64,000 nucleotides of DNA from Pseudoips prasinana (taxonomy: Eukaryota; Arthropoda; Insecta; Lepidoptera; Nolidae): NCBI GenBank assembly GCA_951640165.1, contig OX621240.1, positions 2,678,713 to 2,742,712 of the forward strand, given 5' to 3'. Both the position numbers and the translations under genes were made by a program. The notes beneath the pieces were generated by a model. It had not been told where the DNA came from, searched no databases, and saw only the letters and a program-made list of their open reading frames with translations. Below are positions 1 to 10,450 of this stretch, in pieces; position 1 is the first letter of the stretch, and every line of letters begins with the position of its first letter.

Positions 1-144
1 GACTGGAGGATTTGTTTGGCTAAGTTTTGGCCAATAAAAGAGAAGAAATTGCAAATAGCATTAATTGAGTTCACAGAATTGGCTTCATTTCTCAGTAGTT
101 CTATGGAGCTATTGTCTCTTAAATTAGTGTTCGTAACTAGGAAG

Positions 145-675
145 TTAGGAGGAGCAATTAAGGATAATTGCTCTCCAGAGAGCCTTAGGATTTGAGCCTG
201 CATCCTCAATAAGTTTTTTGTTGTAAGCTAGTTTTTGTTTCCGGAGGAGACCATTACAAAAATTTCTATAACGGGTATAAGTTAATTTAAGAGTCATGTT
301 ATGTGGCGATTTCCTGTATTTAATGTGTAACTTGTCACGATGTCGTATACATCGGACCAGCCCTGGTGTTATCCATGGCTTCAAAATTCTGGTTTTCTTG
401 GGAATTTTTGTGGTGGACGAATGAGTTTTTATGATAACTGATAGTGTGTTGATAAGAGAGTTGGTTGCCAGATTAGCGTCTGTCATTCTTAATATGTTGG
501 AGAAATCAGTGTTTTCGAGGTCCTTTTTTAAATTTAAGTGGTTTATAGAAACTTTTGTAAGATACTGATGGCAGCGATTGGATTTAGTAAGATTTAAGAA
601 TAAAACTATTGGAGTATGGTCAGTTACATGGGATTCCAAAACTAGCGTAGTGGAAGGAAGGTGTGACTTAAGCAA
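145..675 (-). pseudogene. LINE ORF2, end of endonuclease and linker to reverse transcriptase (frameshifted piece)
   Basis: A 176-codon open stretch continues the ORF2 that begins to its right, in another frame. Near its start it shows SHVTDHTPI, the S-D-H motif that closes the apurinic-like endonuclease fold of LINEs. It then shows the basic linker usual before the reverse transcriptase (KPWITPGLVRCIRHRDKL, then KALWRAI). After the stop at 145 the LINE reading resumes in a different frame down to position 1 (NSSIELLRNEANS..., FFSFIGQNLA). The piece is therefore bracketed by two frameshifts. The protein would have nicked target DNA for target-primed reverse transcription. No function is expected from this copy. 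Confidence 0.75.
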
Positions 676-770
676 TATATGATCTACACATTTTTACTGT
701 CTCTTGTGGGGAATGAATGAGTGGGAAAGTAACCATGAGATGCATTAAGTGTGAGATATTCGTCCCTTTA

Positions 771-1355
771 CTACGGGACTGAGCTGTCAGGACATATATT
801 AATATTCATATCACCCACAAGTATTGAATGATGAGTTGTTAAACTACTGTATACGTTATTTAAGCTATCTATGAAGTGTATGTGATCATCTGAAGTTTTT
901 AACGAAGGTGAGCGATAGATTGACACTATAGATATATTATTATTAATAAGGCAGACCAGGCAACTTGCACCTTTAAAGTGAGGTTCCGTAACTTTGCAAG
1001 TAAGTTTATTGTTGCAAAATATTACAATACCATCGTTCTGGTTCAGTAATGCCTTTGAGGAGTGCGCTGTGTAGCCATCTATACATGGAAGTGTATTTAC
1101 TTTGCTAAGCCAACATTCAGTGAGCACAATTATATCGAAAATGATGTTGGTCATCGATAGCATTACACGAAATTCATCGAAATTTTTATTCATGCTACAT
1201 ATGTTAACATGAATTACTTTGAGAGCTTGCTTATCGTTACGTATATAATTATGGCAGTCATCTGGTTGGCAAACAAAGGATAGGGTGGCATTGTTCGTGT
1301 CTAGTTCATTATTAATATCGTTAATATTGTTAGCCATTTTTAATAAAAACGTCAC
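771..1355 (-). pseudogene. LINE ORF2, N-terminal endonuclease domain
   Basis: This 194-codon stretch holds the N-terminal two thirds of an endonuclease/exonuclease/phosphatase fold. Visible motifs, numbered from the first methionine, are N51 in HVNICSMN, E80 in VLTECWL, the IYRSPS strand, and D182/N184 in LVGDMNIN. These are the metal-binding and catalytic positions of LINE endonucleases. The likely start is the internal methionine MANNIND at 1337, because the first methionine lies in an overlapping extension. The frame breaks after GDMNIN near 775 and resumes after a second shift near 690, so the S-D-H motif is split off. The endonuclease clade cannot be set without a tree. Confidence 0.8.
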
Positions 1356-1863
1356 CGACCAATGTTACTATATGTGAACTGGTATTTATTGCATACGCTT
1401 TAGCAGGTAAGGAGATTATATTATGTTGTAGGTATCGAACTGTAAAAAGTGTTTTGAGCAAGATGTTAGCCGTATATGTATAGATAAAAATAAACAGAAC
1501 CAATGTTATGATGGATATTCGATATAAAAAATTACTCATCGCTTTTTTTTGAAAATTCGTAATACAATGCAGTGAGGAACAGTTCCCATTACATAATGTT
1601 GTTTTATGCCATAAAGAAATATAATACATTAGGTCGTTACGAGTGACGGCTAAGTGTTTATTTATAGGTAAACAGTTAGCGCGGTGTGTTAAACAACGAC
1701 TAACATCTAAAGAAATATAATCGACGCTCTTCATGTTATGTGTACGCAGTTGATAGTAAGAAGTTGTAAAATATATTTGTAAAATGTTTACATTATACAT
1801 TAGTACCAAAATCCAGGCTAAGTTCTGCACTTCTGAATAATAATAATGTGAGGAATTTAGCAA
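1330..1863 (-). other. Unrecognised 177-codon ORF between LINE ORF1 and ORF2
   Basis: An open frame of 177 codons occupies most of the gap between ORF1 and ORF2 and overlaps the start of ORF2 by about 25 nt. An inner methionine (MKSVDYISLDV) is a possible start. A strongly hydrophobic stretch (IITLVLFIFIYTYTANILL) would be one membrane segment, and a Cys/His cluster (CNGNCSSLHC) precedes it. I do not recognise it. AT-rich DNA gives such frames by chance, and the neighbouring frame at 2236-1793 is similarly hydrophobic, so this may be noise. Confidence 0.2.
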
Positions 1864-2254
1864 TATTATATATTGTGCAGGATTGTATAGTTATAAATAA
1901 TTGTATTAATATGAATGAGCAGGCCGCAGAAATAAATATGTATACGATAAAAACTAAACAGATTAGTTTGTTGATGTTTATGAAATGTGTACATAGTAAA
2001 TATGTATTTGTGGAAACAGTCAAGAGAAGTGTATCGTGTGTGTATGTTAGTTTAGTGTGAAGTGAATGCGATTTTGAATACAATATTTCGTTTGAAAAAA
2101 ATAACCACTCTTTTTTATAGATATAACAGGTACAAGAACTAAGCAGCAGGCTGCAATTATTACTATACTTACTATAATTACTTAATAATAATATTAGACA
2201 TTTAATAAGGCATAAAAAGCCGTTTTGTGTGAACAATTTGTGCTGTAAGGGTAG

Positions 2255-3217
2255 TCACATATTTATACGCAAATCTAATAGGTTCTTCTCGGAACTAATA
2301 AAAATTTGTTTCTCGCCTTCAATTTTACGTAAAAAGATGTTACCATTATTAGTCCAACAGAACTTAAAATTGTTTTCGCTGGCAAATTCACGCGCTTGAT
2401 GGAACAGCTTTTTTGAACTTGGAGGAAGATATTCCGAGATGTAGACGGCCTGTCGTTTGCCAGTGGCGTCTATTAAATTGGTGTTAAGTTTCTCCTCGGG
2501 TTTTTTATTTTTGTTGAACTCTCGAATAGCTAAAAGTATATCCAGTTTCATTTGAACGGTCTGGAACTCGGCTATTATCGGCCGCATGGTGCCAGGTTTC
2601 CCGGGTAAGCGGTAAATGTCCCGCAGGTCCACGGAGGAGATGGAAGATCCAATAACCTGTCCGATTTTACAAACCGTTTTTTTAAGATATGATACGGTCT
2701 CTTTTTCAGCTTGAGGTATGTTCCTAATTTCCACTTTCGAAGATCTAGAACAGACTTGAAGGTCATATATTTTTTTCTAGAGGTTTTCAATACATTTATT
2801 TTGTTCAGTCTTTTCTTTTTGCAAACACTCAAGGCCAGTTTTGATGTCGTCGTACTGTTTATTTATGAACGACATACTCTGAACAATATCCTCGTTAGAT
2901 TGTTGGATTTTAGTATTCTGTATCTTTAGCTCCTTAATATCCGAAGATAACTTGGTAATAAGTATATTCTGATTACTGAGCATTTCATCCATTTTAGTTT
3001 GAAACTCAGTTTTCCATCCGTTTAACATATTCATAATGTCCTGATTGGGATTTGGATCAATAGGCGTTGGACTTGGTGGGTTTCTACGGATACGTTTACT
3101 TGTATTAACGTTTACGAATGAAATTTCGGATAAATGAAGGGCATCAAGGTCGGATTCAGACTGTGTGTGTACTACTGCAGATTTTGGGGTAGTTACGGGT
3201 GATCTACGCAGTGACAT
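2255..3217 (-). pseudogene. LINE ORF1, coiled coil plus FP25K-like C-terminal domain, one amber codon
   Basis: Reading from ATG at 3217 gives about 320 codons with a single in-frame TAG at codon 147 (2777-2779). Both halves are in the same frame, so this is a nonsense change, not a frameshift. Residues 63-146 form a heptad-like coiled coil. After the stop comes an RRM-like segment (VEIRNIPQAE, DIYRLPGKPG, RPIIAEF). A C-terminal domain of the kind shared with baculovirus FP25K proteins follows (VYISEYLPPSSKKLFHQARE, FKFCWTNNGNIFLR). In jockey/CR1-type LINEs such ORF1 proteins bind RNA and trimerise. An upstream in-frame GTG at 3241 is a less likely start. Confidence 0.75.
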
Positions 3218-3300
3218 GCTGATAAAATTTATTCTCTTCACCGCTGCGATAATAAGGTGTGAACGACGTAAGTTAGCTTGCTGCGAGGCGGCGGGTATTA

Positions 3301-3976
3301 TTTATATATAACCAGAAGTAGCTATAACCTTTTCGTCGAAAGTAATTAGTAATTTACGCTCTTATAACTTGTCGCACTGCCCACAACACGACGACGCTGT
3401 GATGCGCGCAGGTAGAAAAGTGAGACGAAAAATATCACCTGTCTCTTACGGCCGCCTCCGGTACTGCCGTTAGGGTTGATATTCACTTAGAAGCACTGGT
3501 GTTATTTAACTGATATTGTTACGGCTACGGTATTTAGTTTCAAAGGATCTTGAACTCAATTAGTTTAACTGTTTTATTATAATTATAGAATAGACCGGTA
3601 ACACGTCTTCACTGTGTCGGGTCCGGAGTTGGAGAGGTAGTGGGCGTCTTTCGGCTGATATGATGATGATGATGATGATGATTATCATTAATAAAACAAA
3701 GTTCCCTAACTCGGCTATTTGTAGCAATTGACTTGACTATTGGTAGATGTCATCACGCAAGGAAAAAGCCCTCCCATGTGTGTTTCTCTCTCTTTCTCAA
3801 TCTTTTTCACTGTTTGCAAAACACCAATAACCTGGCACTAACATCAGAAGCAACAAGTTCGTTGTGACGACACTTACGTAACTTCGCAGGACTAGATAGC
3901 TGGATTTCAATTCATCCCGTTTTACCGTTAAAAAGGGGTGAATTGACGTATATTTATTGGTGGCCCAGCAATTGCA
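3301..3976. other. No gene; GATGAT-tailed LINE scrap near 3645-3690
   Basis: At 3645-3690 a short scrap matches the 3' end of the LINE family seen at 19.4, 28.4 and 48.6 kb (GTCTTTCGGCTGATATGATG followed by GAT repeats). The part up to about 3470 may include the 5' untranslated region of the minus-strand LINE. I see nothing else. Confidence 0.5.
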
Positions 3977-4008
3977 CAAAATGACTGCACGTGTGGCGCA
4001 GCGGCTAA
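3977..4008 (+). mobile_element. tRNA-derived SINE (family B), 5' end, interrupted
   Basis: GTGTGGCGCAGCGGCTAA is the A-box half of a tRNA-like SINE head. Its continuation (GACAGTCGCCTCGCC...) is found 8.3 kb away at 12329. The sequence AAAATGA at 3977-3983 recurs after the SINE tail at 12511 and is the likely target-site duplication of the SINE itself. Confidence 0.75.
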
Positions 4009-4268
4009 CGCCCGAAATTAATAAACGATCCGCAATCTGTCAGTCAGTCCTATCTCTAGATTAGCTCTATCGCTATCTTGATCTTTACAGTTCCGCAAAC
4101 TTATCTGACCCGCTGGCAGCGTCGCTGTTATCGCATTTAGTGTTGCTAGTAATAATTTTTTGCAATAAAGTGGGCAAAAATAATATGCACATTGTAACGT
4201 AAATGTTACTTCACTAAAAAGCAAACAAATACTGTCATTACAAATCGTTATATTTTTATACAATAATT

Positions 4269-4273
4269 ATGAT
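4269..4273 (+). repeat. BEL/Pao target-site duplication, left (ATGAT)
   Basis: ATGAT directly precedes the 5' LTR and is repeated directly after the 3' LTR at 10659-10663. A 5-bp duplication is normal for BEL/Pao integrases. Confidence 0.9.
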
Positions 4274-4497
4274 TGTTCGGGCCAGTTAATGTTGCGCCTG
4301 ACAATATCCCACGGCAACAAGACTAGTCGCGGCAGACGGTGACGGGCATATTAATCAGTGTGCTATGGACTCCACAACTGTCATTATCATTTTTATTGTA
4401 TCGTGTAAATTATTAATTTATCATCAGTAAACTAGAAACAGGCATATTCAGGAGTTTCATTTCCAAGTCCTCAAGTAATTGAAGATCTGCGCATTCA
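4274..4497 (+). repeat. BEL/Pao 5' LTR (224 bp)
   Basis: It begins TGTTCGGGCC and ends GCGCATTCA, identical to the 3' LTR. It should hold the promoter. I could not place a convincing TATA box or poly-A signal by eye. Confidence 0.93.
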
Positions 4498-4499
4498 TT

Positions 4500-4517
4500 T
4501 GGTGACCCCGACGTGAT
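4500..4517 (+). promoter_or_regulatory. Primer binding site for tRNA-Trp
   Basis: TGGTGACCCCGACGTGAT begins two bases after the LTR. It is the exact complement of the last 18 nt of animal tRNA-Trp including CCA, the same site known from avian alpharetroviruses. The match stops after 18 nt. Confidence 0.9.
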
Positions 4518-5263
4518 CAATTCCGACTTGGTGCAAGTTCTCCAAACGGTCGTCACGACATCCACATTAAAGAAAAGGACTCATCCTGAAGGAACTCGCC
4601 AGCATCTCGCTGCAGCAACTATTTCCGAGGGAAGTGCATCAATCCTTTCTATATCATAATCCTTTCTAACGTATTTTAGCCTAAATATAGTTGATAATTT
4701 TATTCACACTACTCATTCATACCTACTCGCAAGTTAAAATAATATTAATTAATTTTGGTTAAATACAATAAGATCCTTTTATTAAAGGTTATTTGGTGTT
4801 TCGAATCACTTTAGTATAAAACATAACATTCGTTTTATTTTATATATTGAGCAATAACTTTAATAATAGGCGAGCATACTATCTCGTACACTGTGTTTAA
4901 TAACTTTGGTGCTTAGTCATAGTTAAACTTTGCCTACTATCGATTGATCCGCTAATCAATATATTAAAATATTAATTAAGGACCACTCTCAAAATATATT
5001 TTGGTAGTACGTCATTTAGTTGAGAGACTATTTATAAAATTAATTGTGTACATAGTGTGTGCATTCCAACAAGTAAACACAGTGCATCTCAGTGCAACAG
5101 CTTGCAGCGGCCGGTAGCCCGCCGTGGAACCGGTTTGTTATCTTTTCTCACTGGCATCGAACGAAGCGTAGACACTGTTGTTACATTTTATTGCACATTC
5201 TATTTTTACGTCTAGTTAAATACTTATATATAAATAGTATAACTTCATTATTGCACCGACAAA

Positions 5264-8200
5264 ATGAGTAACTTGAAGGAACTTATCAAACAGAGAGGAC
5301 ATATTAGAGCCCGCGTAACTATGTTTGAAAAGTATTTAAAACCTTTACTTGATTGTAAAGAGATTAGTGCGGTTAACTTAAATGAGCTTCGTTTGCGCTC
5401 AAGTAAATTCCGGGATATCTCGTGCAGCTTTGACGACATTCAATCGCAAATTGAAATGTTGGATGAAGATACCTCTAAACAGATGGAGGAACGCGAGGCT
5501 ACTGAAAATTTATTTTTTCATTTAATAGCTGAAGCACAATCATTGATTCAATTTTTCGAAAACATTAATAGAACGGAAAAATCATCTAACTCGAATCGTC
5601 ATTTTAAATTGCCGGCAATAAAAATTCCTTCCTTTAATGGTGATGCAAGCAAATGGCTTTCATTTAGAGACACATATCTATCGTTAATACATGATAATGA
5701 AACCATCGATGACATCAATAAATTTCACTACCTTAAGACATATTTGGAGGGGCCGGCGATTGCTGTCATTAACTCCGTTACCGTGTCGTCAGATAATTAT
5801 GCAATAGCCTGGAAATTACTTTGCGAACGGTATGATAATAAGCGCCTATTAATAAATGAACACATTAAGTGCTTGTTTTCGATCGAACCGCTAACCAAAG
5901 AATCTCATAGTGGTATTCGTAACCTAATTGATGTACTTTCCAAAAATTTAAGTGCCTTACAGTCTTTGGGGGAACCCACCGATAAGTGGGATACTTTAAT
6001 CATTTATATGGCGTCGGCGAAGTTGGACAGCGTCACGTCCAGAAACTGGGAGGAATATAGGAGCAATGAGGACTCGCCTACACTAGACAAATTTTATTCG
6101 TTTCTTCGCCAGCGATCGACCGTTTTAGAAACGATAAAGGTTGCTAATATTAATAAACATGATAAGCGTCAAAGTCTTCCTAATCTGAAATCGTTCGTAA
6201 GTTCATCAGCTGAATCGTCTTTTTCGGTGCAGTGCCCTGTCTGTACACAAAATCATCGGTTATATGAATGCCCTACATTTAAATCGTTGCCAGTTTGTGA
6301 TAGAATTTCTAAAATAAGTTTATTAAAAATATGTACTAATTGTTTGCGCAAAGGCCATCAGTCACATCAGTGTAAGCTAGGGGGGTGCAGAATATGTCAC
6401 AAAAAGCATAATACCTTAATACATAAGCAGAATTCAGTACAATACATACCTGTCGACCAGAATAAAACTGAAAGCAATGATAGTAAGATCTCACCTAGTC
6501 TCGTCTCCAACAATAACGCATCAAGTAGCTCAGCTTCGGTTTCTATGGCTGCAACTTCCACCAACAAGGCACTTCTATCTACTGCATTAGTCAAGGTAAC
6601 GAATAAAGGCAAAACGTTTACTCTAAGAGCATTACTGGATTGTGGTAGCCAATCTTCTTTTATTAGTGACCGGGCTCAGAGGGAAACAGGATTAGAAAAA
6701 TATAAGTACGATTATCATTGCGTATCGGGGATAGGTAGTACTGTAATGAATGTGACAGAGCACTGCTGTTTGGATCTTGGTTCATTTTATAATTCATTCT
6801 ATATGCGAGTTAAATGTTTTGTATTACCTCGAATCACAGACAGGTTACCTCATGTTGCAGTGTGTATGCAACAGATAGACATTCCTCAGCATACCCAACT
6901 TGCCGATCCCAAGTTTTATGAACCTGCTAATATCGACATTCTATTGGGTGCAGATATATTTTGGGATCTTTTGGGTCCAGGCAGAATTAATTTAGGACCT
7001 CAAAGGCCAATATTACAGGAAACGCATTTAGGATGGATTGTGGCCGGCCCTACAGCAGTTCATACCCAAGACAATAATTTAAAGTTACATTGTCATCTGT
7101 CACATGACATAAGTCAACAACTTTGCAAGTTTTGGGAGTTAGAAGAGATACCTCCTAATGTCGAACCTACTAGTAAAGATTATTGTGAAACTTTATTTAC
7201 TAATACTACCCGTCGAGATGGCGATGGTAGGTTTTGTGTCCAAATACCCCTCAAAGAGTCTATTCAAACCATGGGTGACTCATACAATATAGCTGAAAAA
7301 AGACTTCTACAGCTGGAAAGAAAACTTAAAAACAATCCAACTCTGAAACAAAAATATTACGAATTTCTTCACGAATACGAGCTATTAGGTCATATGACAG
7401 AGGTTTCTCGCCCAAAATTTGGATGTTATTTGCCCCATCACGCTGTCATAAGAGAGTCCAGTGAGACTACCAAGTTACGAGTTGTCTTCGACGCTTCGTC
7501 TAAGACCACTACTGGTATTTCATTCAATGACACACAATATATCGGACCTGTAGTTCAGGACGATTTATTCTCAATTTTTTTACGATTCCGACAACACAGA
7601 TGGGTAGTATCCGCGGACATAGAAAAGATGTACCGTCAAATACTTGTTGATCCAGAGCAACGGCACTTGCAGTTGATCTTATGGCGCGATGATCCAACAC
7701 ATCCAATAAAAATATTTCAACTAAACACGGTTACTTATGGTACAGCATCGGCACCCTTTCTTAGTACTAGATGTTTACTTCAGTTATCTAAAGAGTGCGA
7801 TGATAGCAGTGTAGCTCAGGTCATAAAAGAGGATTATTTCGTCGACGATTTTCTGTCAGGCACTGAAAATGAAAACGACATACGAAACCTAATCAATTCA
7901 GTTACTTCTATCCTTAAGTCCGCTTGTTTTCCATTGCGTAAGTGGCGTACTAATCTACCATCACTCTTCCAAAGTGAAATCAGCACGAATCAACCTAAAA
8001 CTTTAGACCATCTGTCTCATTCAACTATATTAGGTCTAAATTGGGATCCATCAAAGGACTTGTTACAATTTTCAGTTCACATAGAACTAAATCATCCATT
8101 TACAAAAAGATCAATCTTATCAAACTCTGCGAAGCTTTTTGATCCACTGGGGCTGCTAAGTCCCTGCACCATTATTCCAAAAATTATATTGCAAAAGCTA

Positions 8201-10450
8201 TGGCTGTCAAAAATGGACTGGGATGCACCTGTGGATAATACTATATCTAAGCAATGGTCTAACTTCGCATCAAACTTAAACTGCATATCTAACTTACAGC
8301 TACCAAGATGCGCCTTAATACCCGAAGCAGTACAAATAGAGCTTCATGCATTTTCCGATTCATCCCAAGCAGCATACGCTTCTGCCATCTACCTTAGATC
8401 GGTTAATAGCTCTGGACACGTCATTGTTAGACTTCTTTGTGCAAAAACTAAGGTTGCCCCAGTAAAAACCATTACAATACCCCGACTCGAGCTCTGTGGG
8501 GCCCTACTGTCTGCTCGACTGATTGCTAAGGTCATGCGAGCACTTCGTTGTAACATTGACGCTGTATATTGCTGGACCGACTCAACGATAGTACTGGGTT
8601 GGCTATCCCACCAACCTCATGATTTAAAACCTTTTGTCGCAAACCGTGTCAGTGAAATTCATGACCTGACATGCAACGGCTATTGGAGACACGTTCCGGG
8701 AGAGATAAATCCCGCAGACTTAGCATCTCGAGGTGTATGTCCTAAGTCCATCCCGTCAGCTCGTCTATGGTGGAATGGTCCCACTTTTCTAACTGATGAC
8801 CCTAGCAATTGGCCTCAAAATATAGGATTACATAATATTCCTACGCTACCTGAACTGAAAGGCTCTACAAATATACACACTACCACCACATTACATACTA
8901 CTGATAGCGAACCAACTATGAGTATTATAGAATTTGGTAGATTCTCCAAGTTCACGAGCTTGCAAAGATCAGTTGCTTATGTTTTACGTTTTATATACAA
9001 CGTACGACACAACAATATGAAATTAACTGGTACTTTGAGTGTTAAAGAATTGAACGCATCTTTACATATATTAATAAAACAACATCAAGGTGAATGCTTC
9101 TCGAATGAATTAAATCTTTTAGGAAATAATAAAAGTTTACCATCTAAGTCTCGTATCTTGTCTCTGAGCCCATTCATTAATAAAAATGGTATTCTCTGTG
9201 TGGGAGGTAGACTACAAAATTCAGATGAACCCTACGAAAGAAAACACCCAATTTTGCTAGACACTAACCATCATTTTACCAAATTACTATTTGCGCATCA
9301 TCACTTAAAACTTTTGCATTGCGGTCCTCAACTTTTAATCAGTGACTTAAGAAACAGTTATTGGCCTTTAAGAAGCAGAGTCTTAGCAAGAGCTACAGTC
9401 AATAATTGTAAAATTTGTAAAATTATGAAAGCCAAATGTTTTAATCCCATAATGGGAAACTTACCTACAAGTAGAGTCACTCCAAATAATCCCTTCCATG
9501 TTAGCGGTGTCGACTTCGCCGGTCCATTTCATATCACTGATCGCAAGGGTCGTGGTTGTCGAATCACAAAGTGCTATATGTGTTTATTTATTTGTTTTAG
9601 TACTAAAGCTGTGCATCTTGAAGTAGCCAGTGATTTGTCTACGGACAGTTTTATTTTATGTTTGCGACGCTTCATAGCTCGCAGAGGTAAACCTTTGGAG
9701 TTGTGTTGCGATAATGGTACAAACTTTGTCGGTGCAAATAATGAAATCACTAATTTTTTACGTTTAAACAGTGAAAACGTTACGGATTTTGCGGCAAAGG
9801 AGGGAATTACATTTAAATTCTCGCCAGCTTATTCCCCTCATTTCGGCGGACTTTGGGAAGCAGGCGTGAAATCTGGGAAACACCACATAACTCGTATATT
9901 ACGCGATAGACATTTTACATTCGAGGAATTATCAACATTATTTGCTCAAGTCGAAGCTATCCTCAATTCCAGACCGCTTACTCCTCTGTCATCAGACCCA
10001 AGCGACCTTAATCCTTTGACTCCCGCACATTTCTTGATCGGCAAACCACTTACATCACTTCCTTCACAAAACTTAATGGAGGTTAACCCGTACCGACTCG
10101 ATCGATACAGGCTTCTGGAAAAGATACGACAACATTTTTGGGACCGATGGCGACATGAATATTTATGCGAGTTACAACAAAGGTCGAAATGGAGAATCCA
10201 GCAAAAGGGATACCAGGAAGGCGATATGGTAATCATCAAGGAACCCAACATGCCACCACTCAAATGGCGAATGGGACGCATCCAGAAACTCTATACAGGA
10301 TCCGATGGCACCGTCAGAGTTGCAGATGTTTATACCTCAAGGGGCGTCATTCGCAGGGCTGTGCATAACCTGTGCCCTTTAGATGATCCAGTTGCTCCAG
10401 CTCGAAATCCCAATGATTTCGAGGGGGGGGAAGATGTTCGGGCCAGTTAA
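5264..10450 (+). CDS. BEL/Pao Gag-Pol polyprotein, intact, 1728 aa
   Basis: One frame encodes the whole retrotransposon machinery. Gag: a BEL/Pao-type DUF1759 region around residues 115-275 (SFNGDASKWLSFRDTYLSL), then three Cys/His knuckles: C324-C327-H331-C336, C357-C360-H365-C370 (classical CX2CX4HX4C) and C375-C378-H382-H387. Protease: D459 in LLDCGSQSSF, with LLGADIFW near 561. Reverse transcriptase: KLRVVFDASS near 740, D785 in SADIEKMYRQI, and FVDD with D861/D862, where many BEL/Pao proteins have YVDD. A Pao-type connection follows. RNase H: D1032 in AFSDSSQAAYAS, the LELCGALLSARL strand, and CWTDSTI near 1103. Integrase: an HHCC finger near 1345-1392, then D1417, D1483 and E1532. The C-terminal DUF5641-like region runs to the end. 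The stop lies 16 nt inside the 3' LTR. Length is normal for the family, and no frame break is seen. Confidence 0.95.
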   Translation: MSNLKELIKQRGHIRARVTMFEKYLKPLLDCKEISAVNLNELRLRSSKFRDISCSFDDIQSQIEMLDEDTSKQMEEREATENLFFHLIAEAQSLIQFFENINRTEKSSNSNRHFKLPAIKIPSFNGDASKWLSFRDTYLSLIHDNETIDDINKFHYLKTYLEGPAIAVINSVTVSSDNYAIAWKLLCERYDNKRLLINEHIKCLFSIEPLTKESHSGIRNLIDVLSKNLSALQSLGEPTDKWDTLIIYMASAKLDSVTSRNWEEYRSNEDSPTLDKFYSFLRQRSTVLETIKVANINKHDKRQSLPNLKSFVSSSAESSFSVQCPVCTQNHRLYECPTFKSLPVCDRISKISLLKICTNCLRKGHQSHQCKLGGCRICHKKHNTLIHKQNSVQYIPVDQNKTESNDSKISPSLVSNNNASSSSASVSMAATSTNKALLSTALVKVTNKGKTFTLRALLDCGSQSSFISDRAQRETGLEKYKYDYHCVSGIGSTVMNVTEHCCLDLGSFYNSFYMRVKCFVLPRITDRLPHVAVCMQQIDIPQHTQLADPKFYEPANIDILLGADIFWDLLGPGRINLGPQRPILQETHLGWIVAGPTAVHTQDNNLKLHCHLSHDISQQLCKFWELEEIPPNVEPTSKDYCETLFTNTTRRDGDGRFCVQIPLKESIQTMGDSYNIAEKRLLQLERKLKNNPTLKQKYYEFLHEYELLGHMTEVSRPKFGCYLPHHAVIRESSETTKLRVVFDASSKTTTGISFNDTQYIGPVVQDDLFSIFLRFRQHRWVVSADIEKMYRQILVDPEQRHLQLILWRDDPTHPIKIFQLNTVTYGTASAPFLSTRCLLQLSKECDDSSVAQVIKEDYFVDDFLSGTENENDIRNLINSVTSILKSACFPLRKWRTNLPSLFQSEISTNQPKTLDHLSHSTILGLNWDPSKDLLQFSVHIELNHPFTKRSILSNSAKLFDPLGLLSPCTIIPKIILQKLWLSKMDWDAPVDNTISKQWSNFASNLNCISNLQLPRCALIPEAVQIELHAFSDSSQAAYASAIYLRSVNSSGHVIVRLLCAKTKVAPVKTITIPRLELCGALLSARLIAKVMRALRCNIDAVYCWTDSTIVLGWLSHQPHDLKPFVANRVSEIHDLTCNGYWRHVPGEINPADLASRGVCPKSIPSARLWWNGPTFLTDDPSNWPQNIGLHNIPTLPELKGSTNIHTTTTLHTTDSEPTMSIIEFGRFSKFTSLQRSVAYVLRFIYNVRHNNMKLTGTLSVKELNASLHILIKQHQGECFSNELNLLGNNKSLPSKSRILSLSPFINKNGILCVGGRLQNSDEPYERKHPILLDTNHHFTKLLFAHHHLKLLHCGPQLLISDLRNSYWPLRSRVLARATVNNCKICKIMKAKCFNPIMGNLPTSRVTPNNPFHVSGVDFAGPFHITDRKGRGCRITKCYMCLFICFSTKAVHLEVASDLSTDSFILCLRRFIARRGKPLELCCDNGTNFVGANNEITNFLRLNSENVTDFAAKEGITFKFSPAYSPHFGGLWEAGVKSGKHHITRILRDRHFTFEELSTLFAQVEAILNSRPLTPLSSDPSDLNPLTPAHFLIGKPLTSLPSQNLMEVNPYRLDRYRLLEKIRQHFWDRWRHEYLCELQQRSKWRIQQKGYQEGDMVIIKEPNMPPLKWRMGRIQKLYTGSDGTVRVADVYTSRGVIRRAVHNLCPLDDPVAPARNPNDFEGGEDVRAS
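10421..10434 (+). promoter_or_regulatory. BEL/Pao polypurine tract
   Basis: A 14-nt all-purine run, GAGGGGGGGGAAGA, touches the first base of the 3' LTR and would prime plus-strand DNA. It also lies inside the Gag-Pol frame, coding EGGEDV-like residues near the end. Confidence 0.85.

Larger units (their letters stand above)
1..3300 (-). mobile_element. Decayed non-LTR retrotransposon (LINE), 5' half, runs off the left edge
   Basis: On the minus strand this holds, in order, an ORF1 with coiled coil and FP25K-like C-terminal domain (3217-2255), an intermediate region (2254-1356), and an ORF2 that begins with an endonuclease (1337 downwards). The order ORF1 then endonuclease is that of jockey/CR1-group LINEs. 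ORF2 carries frameshifts near 775, 690 and 145, and ORF1 has one in-frame stop, so the copy is dead. The reverse transcriptase would lie left of position 1. The 5' boundary is not sharp: the start codon of ORF1 is at 3217 and the upstream untranslated part could reach about 3300-3470. Confidence 0.8.

Noticed and set aside
1793..2236. 147-codon hydrophobic ORF left of LINE ORF1
   Set aside because: AT-rich composition gives many F/I/L/Y codons. There are no motifs, and it overlaps another equally unsupported frame.
4018..4263. 81-codon ORF left of the BEL/Pao element
   Set aside because: It lies in the 3' part of the nested DNA elements and includes their terminal repeats. There is no protein similarity that I can see.
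9946..10281. 111-codon minus-strand ORF inside BEL/Pao
   Set aside because: It is a shadow of the integrase and C-terminal coding sequence on the other strand.
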